Shown here one piece after another: positions 35,502 to 43,732 of a stretch of DNA of 64,000 nucleotides; the stretch's first letter is position 1, and each line of letters starts with the position of its first letter. The position numbers were made by a program, and so were the translations under genes. This DNA is from CAZOKH01 sp964580315. Its GTDB lineage: Bacteria > Chloroflexota > Anaerolineae > Anaerolineales > Anaerolineaceae. The stretch lies in the NCBI GenBank assembly GCA_964580315.1, contig CAZOKH010000006.1, forward strand, positions 1 to 64,000, written 5' to 3'. The notes beneath the pieces are model-generated. The model made no database searches. It had not been told where the DNA came from and saw only the letters and a program-made list of their open reading frames with translations.

Positions 35502-36455
35502 ATGAAAACACATGCAAAAACTGTGCTCTTAGTGCTGGTTGCGATGGTTGTCTCCCTGTCTTGCTATGGACCATTTTATCGTGAGCAAACGACTGCTCCC
35601 GATTTGGAGCAAACCATCACTGCGATTTACGCATCGGGCATGCTCAACACCGCCACCCAGGCGCCCTTTGTTGTTGTGACAGCCACGCCCGAACCCGCCA
35701 CAAAAACTTCGATTCCCGCAGAAACAGTGATGGCAGCCTCTCCAACGCCCTCACATACCACCACTTTCACGGTGACCCCGGTGACCCCCACGGTGAAAGC
35801 GCTGCCGCAGCGAGGCGGCGGGTTGATCCAGGCGGTGTACCTCAGTTCATCACCGGAAATTGACGGGAGCTGGGCGGACTGGGATTCCTCCTTCCATTCA
35901 GCCAATTATGTGGTTTATGGGAATAATCATTGGACGGATGAGGATGATTTAAGTGCCTCTTACCGGATTGGCTGGAATGAGGATTACCTGTTCATCGCCG
36001 TTAAAGTGAAAGATGATCATTACGTGCAAAATGCCAGCGGACAGAACCTCTACATGGGCGATAGTATTGAAATTTTGTTGGATACCAATCTCTATGATGA
36101 TTTTTATTACAATCAGCTCAGCGCGGATGATTATCAACTGGGAATCTCACCCGGAAAGGGCGGTGTGGATGGAACGCGTGAGGCGGTGTTGTGGTATCCG
36201 CGCGATTACATGGGGTCAAAAACCAGTGTGAAAATTGGCTCCATGGGCGGTGATGATATTTACCGTGTGGAAGCGCGCATTCCGTGGAGCGTGTTCAACG
36301 TGACGCCGTCAAACTGGAAACATTTTGGATTTGCTCTTTCTGTTTCAGACAATGATAACAGCGGCTGGAATGAACAGGAAAGCATGGTGTCCAGTGCCGG
36401 CAATCGACACCTGACACAGCCCATGACCTGGGGCGAGCTGGTGCTGGCGCGCTGA
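35502..36455 (+). CDS. Lipoprotein with CBM9-like (DOMON-type) sugar-binding domain
   Basis: 317 aa. Signal and lipobox SLSC (Cys about 23); Thr/Pro linker to about 110. Residues about 118-317 match the family 9 carbohydrate-binding/cellobiose-dehydrogenase-like domain: IDGSWADWDSS, then YLFIAVKVKDDH, GDSIEILLDT and the Arg-containing YRVEARIPWSVF. Likely exposed on the cell surface and binding a sugar or other ligand. GGAGGCG ribosome site upstream. The dinB gene starts 12 nt after the stop, possibly in the same transcript. Confidence 0.85.
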   Translation: MKTHAKTVLLVLVAMVVSLSCYGPFYREQTTAPDLEQTITAIYASGMLNTATQAPFVVVTATPEPATKTSIPAETVMAASPTPSHTTTFTVTPVTPTVKALPQRGGGLIQAVYLSSSPEIDGSWADWDSSFHSANYVVYGNNHWTDEDDLSASYRIGWNEDYLFIAVKVKDDHYVQNASGQNLYMGDSIEILLDTNLYDDFYYNQLSADDYQLGISPGKGGVDGTREAVLWYPRDYMGSKTSVKIGSMGGDDIYRVEARIPWSVFNVTPSNWKHFGFALSVSDNDNSGWNEQESMVSSAGNRHLTQPMTWGELVLAR

Positions 36456-36467
36456 CATTTTCTCGAA

Positions 36468-37792
36468 ATGGGTTACCGCAAGATCGTCCATCTTGACCTG
36501 GATGCCTTCTTCTGCTCGGTGGAAGAATTGCTGCACCCAGAATTGAAAGGCAAAGCCTTTGCCGTGGGCGGCAGCCCGGAGGGCAGGGGCGTGGTGTCTT
36601 CCTGTTCGTATGCGGCGCGCCAGTTTGGGGTGCGTTCAGCCATGCCCATGGGCAGGGCGCTGCGCCTGTGCCCTGAGTTGCAGGTGGTTCCTTCGCATTT
36701 TGGCGCCTATCACGAATATTCGCAGCGTGTGATGAAGGTGCTGCGAGATCAGACCCCCCTGGTGGAACAATTATCCATTGATGAGGCCTTTCTTGATTTA
36801 AGCGACTTGCCGCAAGCACCCATTGACCTGGCGAAAACCATTCAGGAAAAAATCAACCGGGAAATTCTTTTACCCTGTTCACTGGGGGTGGCCAACAACA
36901 AGCTGGTGGCGAAAATTGCCAACAACATTGGCAAAGACCGCCACCATGCACCCACGCCTCCCAATGCCATCACCGTGGTTCCTACCGGTGAGGAGGCGGC
37001 TTTTTTGGCGCCTTTGCCGGTGAAAGAAATGTGGGGCATTGGGCCGAAAACTGCCGAAAGGTTGACCAAAGCGGGGATACACACCCTGGGGGATGTGACG
37101 AAAACCAACGAAGCCACCCTAACGCAACTACTGGGCAAGTTTGGCGCTGAACTGCGCCTGCACGCGCTGGGGATTGATGACCGCCCGGTGGAGGTGGAAC
37201 ATGAGACCAAGTCCGTCAGCCAGGAAATTACCTTCGAGCGCGACGTGCGCGACCGGCAGCGGCTGATCGACACCCTGCGCGACTTGAGCGAGCAGGTGGG
37301 ATATCACCTGCGGCGGGAGGGCTTTTGCGCACAAACCGTGCGCATCAAGCTGCGCTGGAGCGATTTTTCCACCATCACCCGGCAAACCACCATGAGCCAG
37401 GCAGTTGACCAGGACGGCGAAATTTTTGCGGCAGCCTGCGCGCTGTTCGATGGCGCCTGGCAGCCGGGCGAACCGGTGCGGCTGATTGGTGTGGGCACCA
37501 GCAAGCTGACCAGCGGCGCGCAGCAGCTTTCCCTGTGGGATACGCACAGTCAGAAAGAACGCCGGCTGTTGAATGCCATGGATGAACTACGCCAACGTTA
37601 CGGTCACCCGGTGGTGCAGCGCGCCCGGGCGCGGGCCACCAAAGAGCGCCCCGGGAGACAGCGAACCCAAAAAAAAGGCAGGGGTTGGGGGGGGGGGCCA
37701 GTGAGCAGCCCCATGCTCGAAGCGCGCAAGNNNNNNNNNNTCACCCGGTGGTGCAGCGCGCCGGCGCGCTGCACAAGAAAGAGCGCCGCTGA
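36468..37792 (+). CDS. dinB: DNA polymerase IV (Y-family), interrupted by assembly gap
   Basis: Translesion polymerase. Catalytic acidic residues: HLDLDAFFCSVEE (Asp10) and LSIDEAFLD (Asp105, Glu106); also SYAARQFGV and GVANNKLVAKIA. The little finger is complete and the beta-clamp binding motif QLSLWD is near the C-terminus. The last ~190 bases hold a scaffold gap (37731-37740) and a duplicated junction. Joining the two copies of the 22-base repeat gives a normal end, HPVVQRAGALHKKERR and TGA at 37790-37792. The bases just before the gap (A and G homopolymers) look like low-quality read ends. Not a biological frameshift. Confidence 0.9.
37604..37762 (+). other. Assembly gap with overlapping ends inside dinB
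   Basis: Ten N at 37731-37740. The 22 bases at 37604-37625 recur exactly at 37741-37762, and the sequence between the first copy and the gap has homopolymers of A and G unlike the rest. Two contig ends that overlap were probably scaffolded without merging. Confidence 0.9.
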
Positions 37793-37811
37793 AGAAAGCT
37801 AACCGAAAAAC

Positions 37812-37841
37812 TTGCCAGTTGTTGTGGGGTGCTGGTATAAT
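37812..37841 (+). promoter_or_regulatory. Promoter for tRNA-Thr
   Basis: TTGCCA at 37812-37817, 18-bp spacer, TATAAT at 37836-37841, 9 nt before the tRNA. Confidence 0.75.
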
Positions 37842-37850
37842 ATGCATCGC

Positions 37851-37923
37851 GCCACCGTAGCTCAGTTGGCAGAGCAGCCGCTTCGTAAGCGGCGGGTCAT
37901 GGGTTCGACTCCCTTCGGTGGCT
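37851..37923 (+). tRNA. tRNA-Thr (anticodon CGT)
   Basis: 73 nt. Acceptor GCCACCG / CGGTGGC, anticodon stem gccgc/gcggc with CGT at 37884-37886, T arm with GGTTCGACTCC. Reads ACG. CCA not encoded. Confidence 0.96.
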
Positions 37924-37939
37924 TAGTCTATCAGATAAA

Positions 37940-37971
37940 AACTCGTCGAAAAATCTCCGACGAGTTTTTTT
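37940..37971 (+). terminator. Terminator after tRNA-Thr
   Basis: 9-bp stem aactcgtcg / cgacgagtt, 9-nt loop, seven T. Confidence 0.9.
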
Positions 37972-37974
37972 GTA

Positions 37975-38430
37975 TCATTGTTCCACCAGTGTTCCCAGTA
38001 ATCTCATTTTAACCAGACTCCAATCCGATTCGCCGAGCATGTGAATATTTCCTGTGAGATCTATCCCTGCGGTGTATGATAACGATTGGTTGTAGATCAT
38101 CCACAAGGTTTGCGCATCATCGTCAGCGGCAATGCGGTTGAGCGACAGCTTGCCGCAATCGACGCAGCGGTGCACCAGCATGATTTCACCTGAATTGGGA
38201 GAATTATATTTTTTATGCACAATCTTTAAAGCCAGGCCGACCGGCTGCATGACCGATTTGCAGGCGCTCAGACGGTCGCCGGCCTGGAAGAGATCGAGGT
38301 GTTTGGACCACAGGCAGTAGGGACAGTGGTTGCGGTTGTTCACACCGGAATATTCGCGGTTGGAGGTAACCCAGTAGCCGCAATGGCTGCAGCGAAAGTC
38401 GCCTTTGGTATCATCAACGTAGTGTTTCAT
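37975..38430 (-). CDS. RNHCP-domain zinc-binding protein
   Basis: 151 aa. CSHCGYW (about 14), the name-giving NNRNHCPYCLWSKHLD (about 32-47) and CVDCGK (about 93) form likely zinc sites. The RNHCP family has no established function; it is small, cytoplasmic and probably nucleic-acid binding (inference). Its ATG overlaps the rsgA stop (ATGA), so it is the second gene of an rsgA operon, which hints at a role near ribosome assembly. Confidence 0.88.
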   Translation of the reverse strand: MKHYVDDTKGDFRCSHCGYWVTSNREYSGVNNRNHCPYCLWSKHLDLFQAGDRLSACKSVMQPVGLALKIVHKKYNSPNSGEIMLVHRCVDCGKLSLNRIAADDDAQTLWMIYNQSLSYTAGIDLTGNIHMLGESDWSLVKMRLLGTLVEQ

Positions 38431-39398
38431 AAATCATCTCGCATACGTGTAAAACTTTTATATCGCCGGGGGCTGATATGGCCTGCCATGACGGCTTTGC
38501 GCACCGAGCAGCCCGGCTCTTCATCGTGCTGGCAGTCCAGCCCGAACTTGCATTGCCCAATATAGGGGCGCATTTCGGGAAAGAAGTCAGCCAGCTCATC
38601 AGGGAAGATATCCCATAAACCCAGCTCGCGCACGCCGGGGGTGTCAATCACAGCGCCGCCAAAATCAAGTAGAAACAATTGGGCTGCCGATGTGGTGTGT
38701 TTGCCGCGCTGGTTGCCGCCCCGGCTGACGGCGTTAACCCGTAGGTCTAAATCAGTCTGCAGGGCGTTGAGCAGTGAGGTTTTGCCGACGCCTGATTTGC
38801 CTAACAGCAAGGATGTTTTTCCCTGTAACAGGGCTTTCATCTCACTCATCCCCTGGCAGGTTTGTGCGCTGATCCAAATGACCGGGTAACCGATGCGGCA
38901 ATAATCTGCAGCGATGGTTTGCAATTCAGAATTCGTGCCATCAGTCAGGTCTGCTTTGTTGATGCAGATTGCAGCCGGGATCTGGTTGGCTTCGGCAATT
39001 ACCAGGTAGCGGTCCAGCATGTTCCAGCTCGGCGCGGGGTTGGCGGCGGCAAACACTGGGATGATTTGATCAACATTGGCGGCGATGACCTGTTGGGCTT
39101 GCCGGCCGCCTTCGTGCGCGGTGACCGCCAGACGCGAAACCTGGTTGGCGCGTTCTTCGATGTTTACAATTTGAGCGATGTTTTCGCCTGCTGGTCTGAA
39201 TGAAACCCGGTCTCCAACCGCCAGAGATTTTTGTTGTGTTTCCTCACGGCGGCTTTTTTTCTTTGCCCGGTGTTGGTCTTTTGAATCCCTGCGAAAAGAT
39301 AGACTGCCGAAATATGTTTTGCCTTCAGCGATGATTTCAGCCTGTTGATTGCCTGTCCAGGAAACGATACCCTGGATAAATTGTTGCGATGCTTCCAT
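38427..39398 (-). CDS. rsgA: Ribosome small-subunit GTPase RsgA (YjeQ)
   Basis: About 323 aa from the ATG at 39398; a GTG at 39410 is in frame and AGGA lies 2 nt before the GTG and 14 before the ATG, so the start is uncertain. Circularly permuted GTPase: OB fold (about 1-80), then G4 NKADL, G1 GKSGVGKTS and G3 DTPGVREL, then a zinc knuckle with Cys-Cys-His-Cys (CKFGLDCQHDEEPGC). It helps mature the 30S subunit. Cotranscribed with the RNHCP gene and preceded by a 300-nt structured leader. Confidence 0.94.
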   Translation of the reverse strand: MEASQQFIQGIVSWTGNQQAEIIAEGKTYFGSLSFRRDSKDQHRAKKKSRREETQQKSLAVGDRVSFRPAGENIAQIVNIEERANQVSRLAVTAHEGGRQAQQVIAANVDQIIPVFAAANPAPSWNMLDRYLVIAEANQIPAAICINKADLTDGTNSELQTIAADYCRIGYPVIWISAQTCQGMSEMKALLQGKTSLLLGKSGVGKTSLLNALQTDLDLRVNAVSRGGNQRGKHTTSAAQLFLLDFGGAVIDTPGVRELGLWDIFPDELADFFPEMRPYIGQCKFGLDCQHDEEPGCSVRKAVMAGHISPRRYKSFTRMRDDL

Positions 39399-39421
39399 AT
39401 CAATAACCACATCCTAAAAAG

Positions 39422-39451
39422 AAAAAGCCACGAGAGAATTCTCCCGTGGCT
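39422..39451 (-). terminator. Terminator T1 just upstream of rsgA
   Basis: 11-bp stem on the minus strand, AGCCACGGGAG / CTCTCGTGGCT with a single G-U pair that would be an A-C mismatch on the plus strand, AATT loop, five T. It ends only about 12 nt before the rsgA GTG. Confidence 0.8.
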
Positions 39452-39554
39452 GGTAAGTGTCGTTGGTAGCGGTGAAATAGAACCTGTTCAAGTTTGCATG
39501 CTGCTGATGTTTTCCTCATCAGTTTTGTGCGAAAAGAACCGGGCTTCCGCAAAT

Positions 39555-39586
39555 AAAAAGCCACGGGCATGTATGCGCCCGTGACC
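39555..39586 (-). terminator. Terminator T2 between typA and rsgA
   Basis: Minus-strand stem CACGGGC / GCCCGTG (extendable by weak pairs), loop gcatacat, five T. It lies 168 nt past the typA stop and 105 nt before T1. Confidence 0.8.
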
Positions 39587-39718
39587 GTTCTGTTTGGAAG
39601 TAAGAATCTTTAAAATCCTACACTATCCCGGCAGGTGCATACATGCATTATTCTTTTTGAACAGTTACCGTAGTAATTAACAAAAAACACCCTTTTTAGA
39701 ATTGGTTACAACTTTCCA

Positions 39719-39747
39719 AATTTACCATTAATTTGGTTTATCGTCAA
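39719..39747 (-). promoter_or_regulatory. Candidate promoter for the rsgA leader
   Basis: Minus strand: TTGACG (39747-39742), 17-bp spacer, TAAATT (39724-39719), just after the typA stop. The -10 matches consensus at four of six positions. Confidence 0.45.
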
Positions 39748-39752
39748 GAAAA

Positions 39753-41603
39753 TTAGTTCTCCAACAACTCTTTGGCTTTCTTTTCGGTTTTACCACGATC
39801 TTCGGTATCGAGAATCTTCTTGCGGATGCGGTAATTTTGCGGAGTGACTTCCAATAATTCATCTTCCGCCAGGTATTCAATCGCTTCATCCAGGCTCATC
39901 AGGCGCGGGGTATTAAGACGCACCTCAATGTCTTTGTTCGACTGGCGCATGTTGGTGAGATGTTTCTTTTTGCACACATTAATGGTGATATCTTCGGGGC
40001 GGGCGTTTTCGCCAATCACCATGCCTTCGTAAACCCTCACGTTGGGATTAATGAACAGCGTGCCACGATCTTCGGCATTTTTTAGGCCAAAAGTTGTGGC
40101 ATCGCCGGTTTCACGCGCCACCAGTGAGCCGGATGCACGGCCGGTGATGCTGGGGGCAATCTGGTCATAACCGGCAAAAATGGTGTTCAACACCCCCATG
40201 CCGCGCGTGGCGGTGAGAAACTGGTACCGGAAGCCCAGCAGTCCGCGGGTGGGGATGCGGAAAGTGAGATGAACGGTTGCGTCAGGATTGTCGATCATGT
40301 TCATCATCACACCGCGTCGTGAACCGAGCATTTCAACCACCACGCCCACGGTTTCGGGGCTGGTGTCAATGTGCACTTCTTCGTACGGTTCGAGCATTTC
40401 ACCGTCTTCGCTTTTGATGAAAATGGCTTCAGGGCGGGAAACCTGGAATTCATAACCTTCACGGCGCATGGTTTCGATGAGAATGGCAAGGTGCAATTCA
40501 CCGCGTCCCGACACAGTAAACGTATCGGCGGTGTTGGTTTCTTCAACACGCAGGGCAACGTTGTTGCGCAGCTCGTTGAACAGCCGCTCTCGCAAATTGC
40601 GTGAAGTGCTCCACTTGCCTTCCTGGCCGGAGAAGGGTGAAGTGTTGACGCCAAAGGTCATGCGGACGGTGGGTTCTTCCACATGAATGGGGGGCAGACC
40701 AATTGGCTGCTCGGCATCGGCCAGGGTTTCACCAATGGCAATATTTTCCAAACCGGCCACGCACACGATGTCGCCAGCATCGGCGGATGTGACTTCCACT
40801 TTATCGAGACCTTGATATTTATAAAGATAGCGCGCCTGGTCGGGAACGGTATCGCCATTCAGTTTGATGCGGGCTATGCGCTGACCGGCATTGACCTTAC
40901 CGGCAAAAATTCTACCCACGGCGGTAACACCGCGGTATTCGTCATAACCCAGGTTGGCTACCAACATTTGGAATGGGGCTTCAAGATCAATATCGGGCGA
41001 AGGAATTTGACGCAGGATACACTCAAACAGGGGCTGCAAGTTGTCCGAAAGTTCAGCGTTTTCACCTGCGCGTCCTTCAATGCCGTTGGCGTAAATTACG
41101 GGGAAATCTGCCTGGGCTTCGCTGGCGCCCAGTTCTACAAACAGGTCAAAGGTGTTGTTGAGAGCGCGGTCGGGGTCGGCGTCGCGGCGGTCCATTTTGT
41201 TGATAACCACAATCACACGGTGACCGATCTCCAACGCTTTCTTTAATACAAAACGTGTCTGAGGTTTGGGGCCTTCAGCGGCATCCACCAGCAGCAGCAC
41301 GCCGTCCACCATGTTCATAACCCGTTCCACTTCACCGCCAAAATCGGCATGCCCGGGGGTGTCAACAATATTGATTTTAACCATTTCACCGGTCTGTCTG
41401 TCGGGGATTTGGATGGCGGTGTTTTTTGCCAGGATGGTGATACCGCGTTCGCGTTCAAGGTCATTGGAATCCATCACGCGTTCCATCACTTGCTGATTTT
41501 CCCGGAAAACGCGCGCCTGTTTGAGCATGGCATCAACCAGGGTGGTTTTCCCATGATCAACATGGGCTATGATGGCAATATTTCGTAAATCATTTCGTTT
41601 CAT
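39753..41603 (-). CDS. typA: Translational GTPase TypA/BipA
   Basis: 616 aa, usual family length. G1 AHVDHGKTTLVDAM (13-26), switch region RGITILAKNTA, G3 DTPGHADFGGEVER, G4 NKMDRR, then EF-G-like domains II, III and V and the TypA-specific C-terminal domain (ending KKAKELLEN). Binds ribosomes and helps assembly or stress growth, especially at low temperature. Monocistronic by appearance; adjacent to rsgA, also a ribosome-biogenesis GTPase on the same strand. Confidence 0.96.
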   Translation of the reverse strand: MKRNDLRNIAIIAHVDHGKTTLVDAMLKQARVFRENQQVMERVMDSNDLERERGITILAKNTAIQIPDRQTGEMVKINIVDTPGHADFGGEVERVMNMVDGVLLLVDAAEGPKPQTRFVLKKALEIGHRVIVVINKMDRRDADPDRALNNTFDLFVELGASEAQADFPVIYANGIEGRAGENAELSDNLQPLFECILRQIPSPDIDLEAPFQMLVANLGYDEYRGVTAVGRIFAGKVNAGQRIARIKLNGDTVPDQARYLYKYQGLDKVEVTSADAGDIVCVAGLENIAIGETLADAEQPIGLPPIHVEEPTVRMTFGVNTSPFSGQEGKWSTSRNLRERLFNELRNNVALRVEETNTADTFTVSGRGELHLAILIETMRREGYEFQVSRPEAIFIKSEDGEMLEPYEEVHIDTSPETVGVVVEMLGSRRGVMMNMIDNPDATVHLTFRIPTRGLLGFRYQFLTATRGMGVLNTIFAGYDQIAPSITGRASGSLVARETGDATTFGLKNAEDRGTLFINPNVRVYEGMVIGENARPEDITINVCKKKHLTNMRQSNKDIEVRLNTPRLMSLDEAIEYLAEDELLEVTPQNYRIRKKILDTEDRGKTEKKAKELLEN

Positions 41604-41770
41604 GTACTTCTGCCTTTAATTGTCTAATGAAAAAATGCTTATAAAAAATAGCAGTGTATTATAAACCCCATTTAAGAAATGAAGCTTTAATGTTTGATTA
41701 AATATCCATCAGGATTGCAAGGTTGTCTGAAAGGGAGGTGGATTAAATCAATCTTTTCTGGACAGAAAAA

Positions 41771-42448
41771 TCAGTTGCTCAGTGAAAGTCTTGCTCCATT
41801 TGTTTTTAACCACAGTTTGGCAGCTTTATGATTCGGGTAATGCGCTTCGACTGCTGCCCAGAATTGCGCTGAATGGTTGGGATGACGCAAATGGATTAAT
41901 TCATGAATAATGACGTAATCAATGATGTGGGGAGGCGCCATGATCAACCGCCAGGACAGGCTGATTGTCCCGCTTGTACTGCATGATCCCCAGCGGGTGC
42001 GTGCGCTGCTGATGCGCAAGACTCTGGGCTGGACTTTTAGCCTGGGGGCCAGCTCAGAAATGCGGGCGGAAAAATGGATGCGCGCCTGTTTGCGAAACCA
42101 GCTTTCAAAGATTCTGCCGGCTGATTGTCCATAGCGATTGTCCAAAACGAAGGTGTGGTCTGTCAGGGAGAGGGCTGATTTTTGCCCGCTTTTTGTGATC
42201 AAGGGATAATTCTCTCCGAGAAATGGGAATTGGTCACCCTCTTTAAAAGTGTGAAGCGGCGCTTCAGCCTGTCGTCGGCGCACCAGTTCCATTTTTTGTA
42301 CTATCCATTCTGATTTGTCTAGGACAATTTTTTCAATTTGGCGGTCGGTCATAAACCACGGAACGCGGACTAATAATTCTCCTTGATGTGTTACTTCCAA
42401 TGAATAGGTTTTACGTCTGCTGCGAATGATTTTATCGATACGGATCAT
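41771..42448 (-). CDS. YgjP-like (DUF45) metallopeptidase
   Basis: 225 aa from the ATG at 42448; a TTG at 42469 opens the frame but is less likely. The zinc motif HELIHLRHPNHS (about 176-187) has the HExxH pair and a downstream His expected of the YgjP/M48-related fold, preceded by TRWGSCSTSGTISLSWRL, a family hallmark. Cytoplasmic, no membrane helix. Substrate and role unknown. Divergent from udk, with about 45 bp between the starts. Confidence 0.88.
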   Translation of the reverse strand: MIRIDKIIRSRRKTYSLEVTHQGELLVRVPWFMTDRQIEKIVLDKSEWIVQKMELVRRRQAEAPLHTFKEGDQFPFLGENYPLITKSGQKSALSLTDHTFVLDNRYGQSAGRIFESWFRKQARIHFSARISELAPRLKVQPRVLRISSARTRWGSCSTSGTISLSWRLIMAPPHIIDYVIIHELIHLRHPNHSAQFWAAVEAHYPNHKAAKLWLKTNGARLSLSN

Positions 42449-42457
42449 GCGTTCAAG

Positions 42458-42489
42458 TATAATCTTCAAAAATTAAAAATTGGTATAAT
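42458..42489 (+). promoter_or_regulatory. Two TATAAT elements just upstream of udk
   Basis: TATAAT at 42458-42463 and again at 42484-42489. The second ends 6 nt before the udk ATG, so a transcript from it would start at or near the ATG. No good -35 is seen for either. Confidence 0.5.
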
Positions 42490-42495
42490 TTTAAT

Positions 42496-43125
42496 ATGAC
42501 GAAAGAAAAAACACCTATCATTATTGCGGTTGCGGGGGGATCCGGGTCAGGCAAGACGACCGTCGCTAATGTCATTTTGGACAGAGTGGGGAAAGAGAAA
42601 ATTGCATATATTCCTTATGATGCTTATTATCGTGACTTGAGCCAGTTGCCCGGTGTGCAGCGTGACCTGATCAACTTTGACCACCCCAATTCGCTGGAAA
42701 CTGAACTATTGGTTGAACATTTGAGAAAATTGAAGAAATGGCATGCCATTGATATGCCGGTTTATGATTTTGCCACCGATTCACGAACCTCGCAGACAGT
42801 GCGAATTGAACCCCAGCGTGTGATTATCGTTGAGGGTATTTTGATCCTGGTGGAAAAGCAATTGCGCGATTTGTTCGACGTGAAAATTTTTGTTGATACC
42901 GATGCTGATATTCGTTTTATCCGCCGCCTGACACGGGATATCACCGAACGCGGGCGGTCAACTGAATCGGTGATCCAGCAATACCTGGCCACTGTGCGCC
43001 CAATGCATTTGGAGTTTGTGGAACCTTCAAAACGGTATGCCGATGTTATTATTCCTGAGGGGGGGCATAATACTGTGGCGATGGACATGGTGATTGCACG
43101 CGTCGAAGCGCTGCTGGCATCTTAA
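42496..43125 (+). CDS. udk: Uridine kinase
   Basis: 209 aa. P-loop AVAGGSGSGKTT (Lys20), PYDAYYRDLS (substrate), INFDHPNSLET and RFIRRLTRDITERGRS (lid), all typical of Udk. It phosphorylates uridine and cytidine for pyrimidine salvage. No Shine-Dalgarno is visible before the ATG (the upstream is AT-rich), so it may be translated from a leaderless or SD-less mRNA. The next gene begins 14 nt after the stop and is likely cotranscribed. Confidence 0.94.
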   Translation: MTKEKTPIIIAVAGGSGSGKTTVANVILDRVGKEKIAYIPYDAYYRDLSQLPGVQRDLINFDHPNSLETELLVEHLRKLKKWHAIDMPVYDFATDSRTSQTVRIEPQRVIIVEGILILVEKQLRDLFDVKIFVDTDADIRFIRRLTRDITERGRSTESVIQQYLATVRPMHLEFVEPSKRYADVIIPEGGHNTVAMDMVIARVEALLAS

Positions 43126-43138
43126 AGCACTTGGAAAA

Positions 43139-43732
43139 ATGCACATGGAAGCTGAACCTCGAGAAACTCCTCAAAGTCAGAAATTCCTGAGATTGTCATT
43201 ATTCTTTTTTACCATTGCATTAACTGTCTATATTTTATCCATTCGCGATACGCTTTCCGAGCTTAAGGCTTACGGCTATCCAGGTATTTTCCTGATTTCG
43301 CTGTTGACAAATGCCACCGTAATCATTCCACTGCCGGGGGTGGTGTTAACATCAGTATTTGGAGCGGTCTTTCATCCATTCTGGGTGGCGCTGGCGGCAG
43401 GAAGCGGTGCAGCCATTGGCGAATTTTCAGGCTACCTGGCGGGGTTCAGCGGCCGGCCGGTGGTGCAGCGCGTGGCTAACCGGGTTACAAAAAAGGAAAA
43501 CTGGCAGGAATCGCTGAACTGGTGGATGAAAAGATTTGGGGGAATAACCATCATGGTGCTGGCTTTCATTCCCAACCCGCTGTTCGATATGGCGGGTATT
43601 TCAGCGGGAATGTTAAAAATGCAACCAGCCAGGTTTTTGCTGTGGTGCTTCCTTGGAAAATTTCTAAAAATGCTGGTTTTTGCCTACGGGGGGGCAACCC
43701 TATTTGAAGGTTTCTTCCGCCTGTGGGGGTAG
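43139..43732 (+). CDS. VTT (SNARE-associated/DedA-type) membrane protein
   Basis: About 197 aa from the ATG at 43139 (43145 also possible). Five to six hydrophobic segments. Between them, the VTT pattern: NATVIIPLPGVVL, GAVFHPFWVALAAGSGAAIGEFSGYLAG and later FGGITIMVLAFIPNPLFDMAGISAG. DedA/VTT proteins are thought to be lipid scramblases or transporters. Its last 33 nt overlap the 3' end of phoU on the other strand. Confidence 0.85.
   Translation: MHMEAEPRETPQSQKFLRLSLFFFTIALTVYILSIRDTLSELKAYGYPGIFLISLLTNATVIIPLPGVVLTSVFGAVFHPFWVALAAGSGAAIGEFSGYLAGFSGRPVVQRVANRVTKKENWQESLNWWMKRFGGITIMVLAFIPNPLFDMAGISAGMLKMQPARFLLWCFLGKFLKMLVFAYGGATLFEGFFRLWG

Larger units (their letters stand above)
39411..39752 (-). 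promoter_or_regulatory. Candidate structured leader of rsgA with two tandem terminators
   Basis: 342 bp without a gene between typA and rsgA. On the minus strand it contains, in order: a promoter (TTGACG, 17 bp, TAAATT), an inverted repeat CCAAATT/AATTTGG at 39717-39737, an element GCATGTATGC (39646-39637), terminator T2 (39586-39555), a small hairpin (39522-39504) and terminator T1 (39451-39422) directly before rsgA. GCATGTATGC is the exact complement of the loop region of T2, and the 3' arm of T2 is complementary to the 5' arm of T1, so alternative pairings are possible. Whether it regulates rsgA, simply ends typA mRNA, or yields a small RNA is undecided. Confidence 0.5.

Noticed and set aside
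37740..37802. dinB frameshift or altered C-terminus after the gap
   Set aside because: The gap length of 10 N is arbitrary, so the shifted frame after it is an artefact.
39500..39525. CTGATGAG...GAAA on the minus strand resembling a hammerhead ribozyme core
   Set aside because: CTGATG pairs with CATCAG as a plain hairpin and there is no stem II before GAAA, so the core cannot form.
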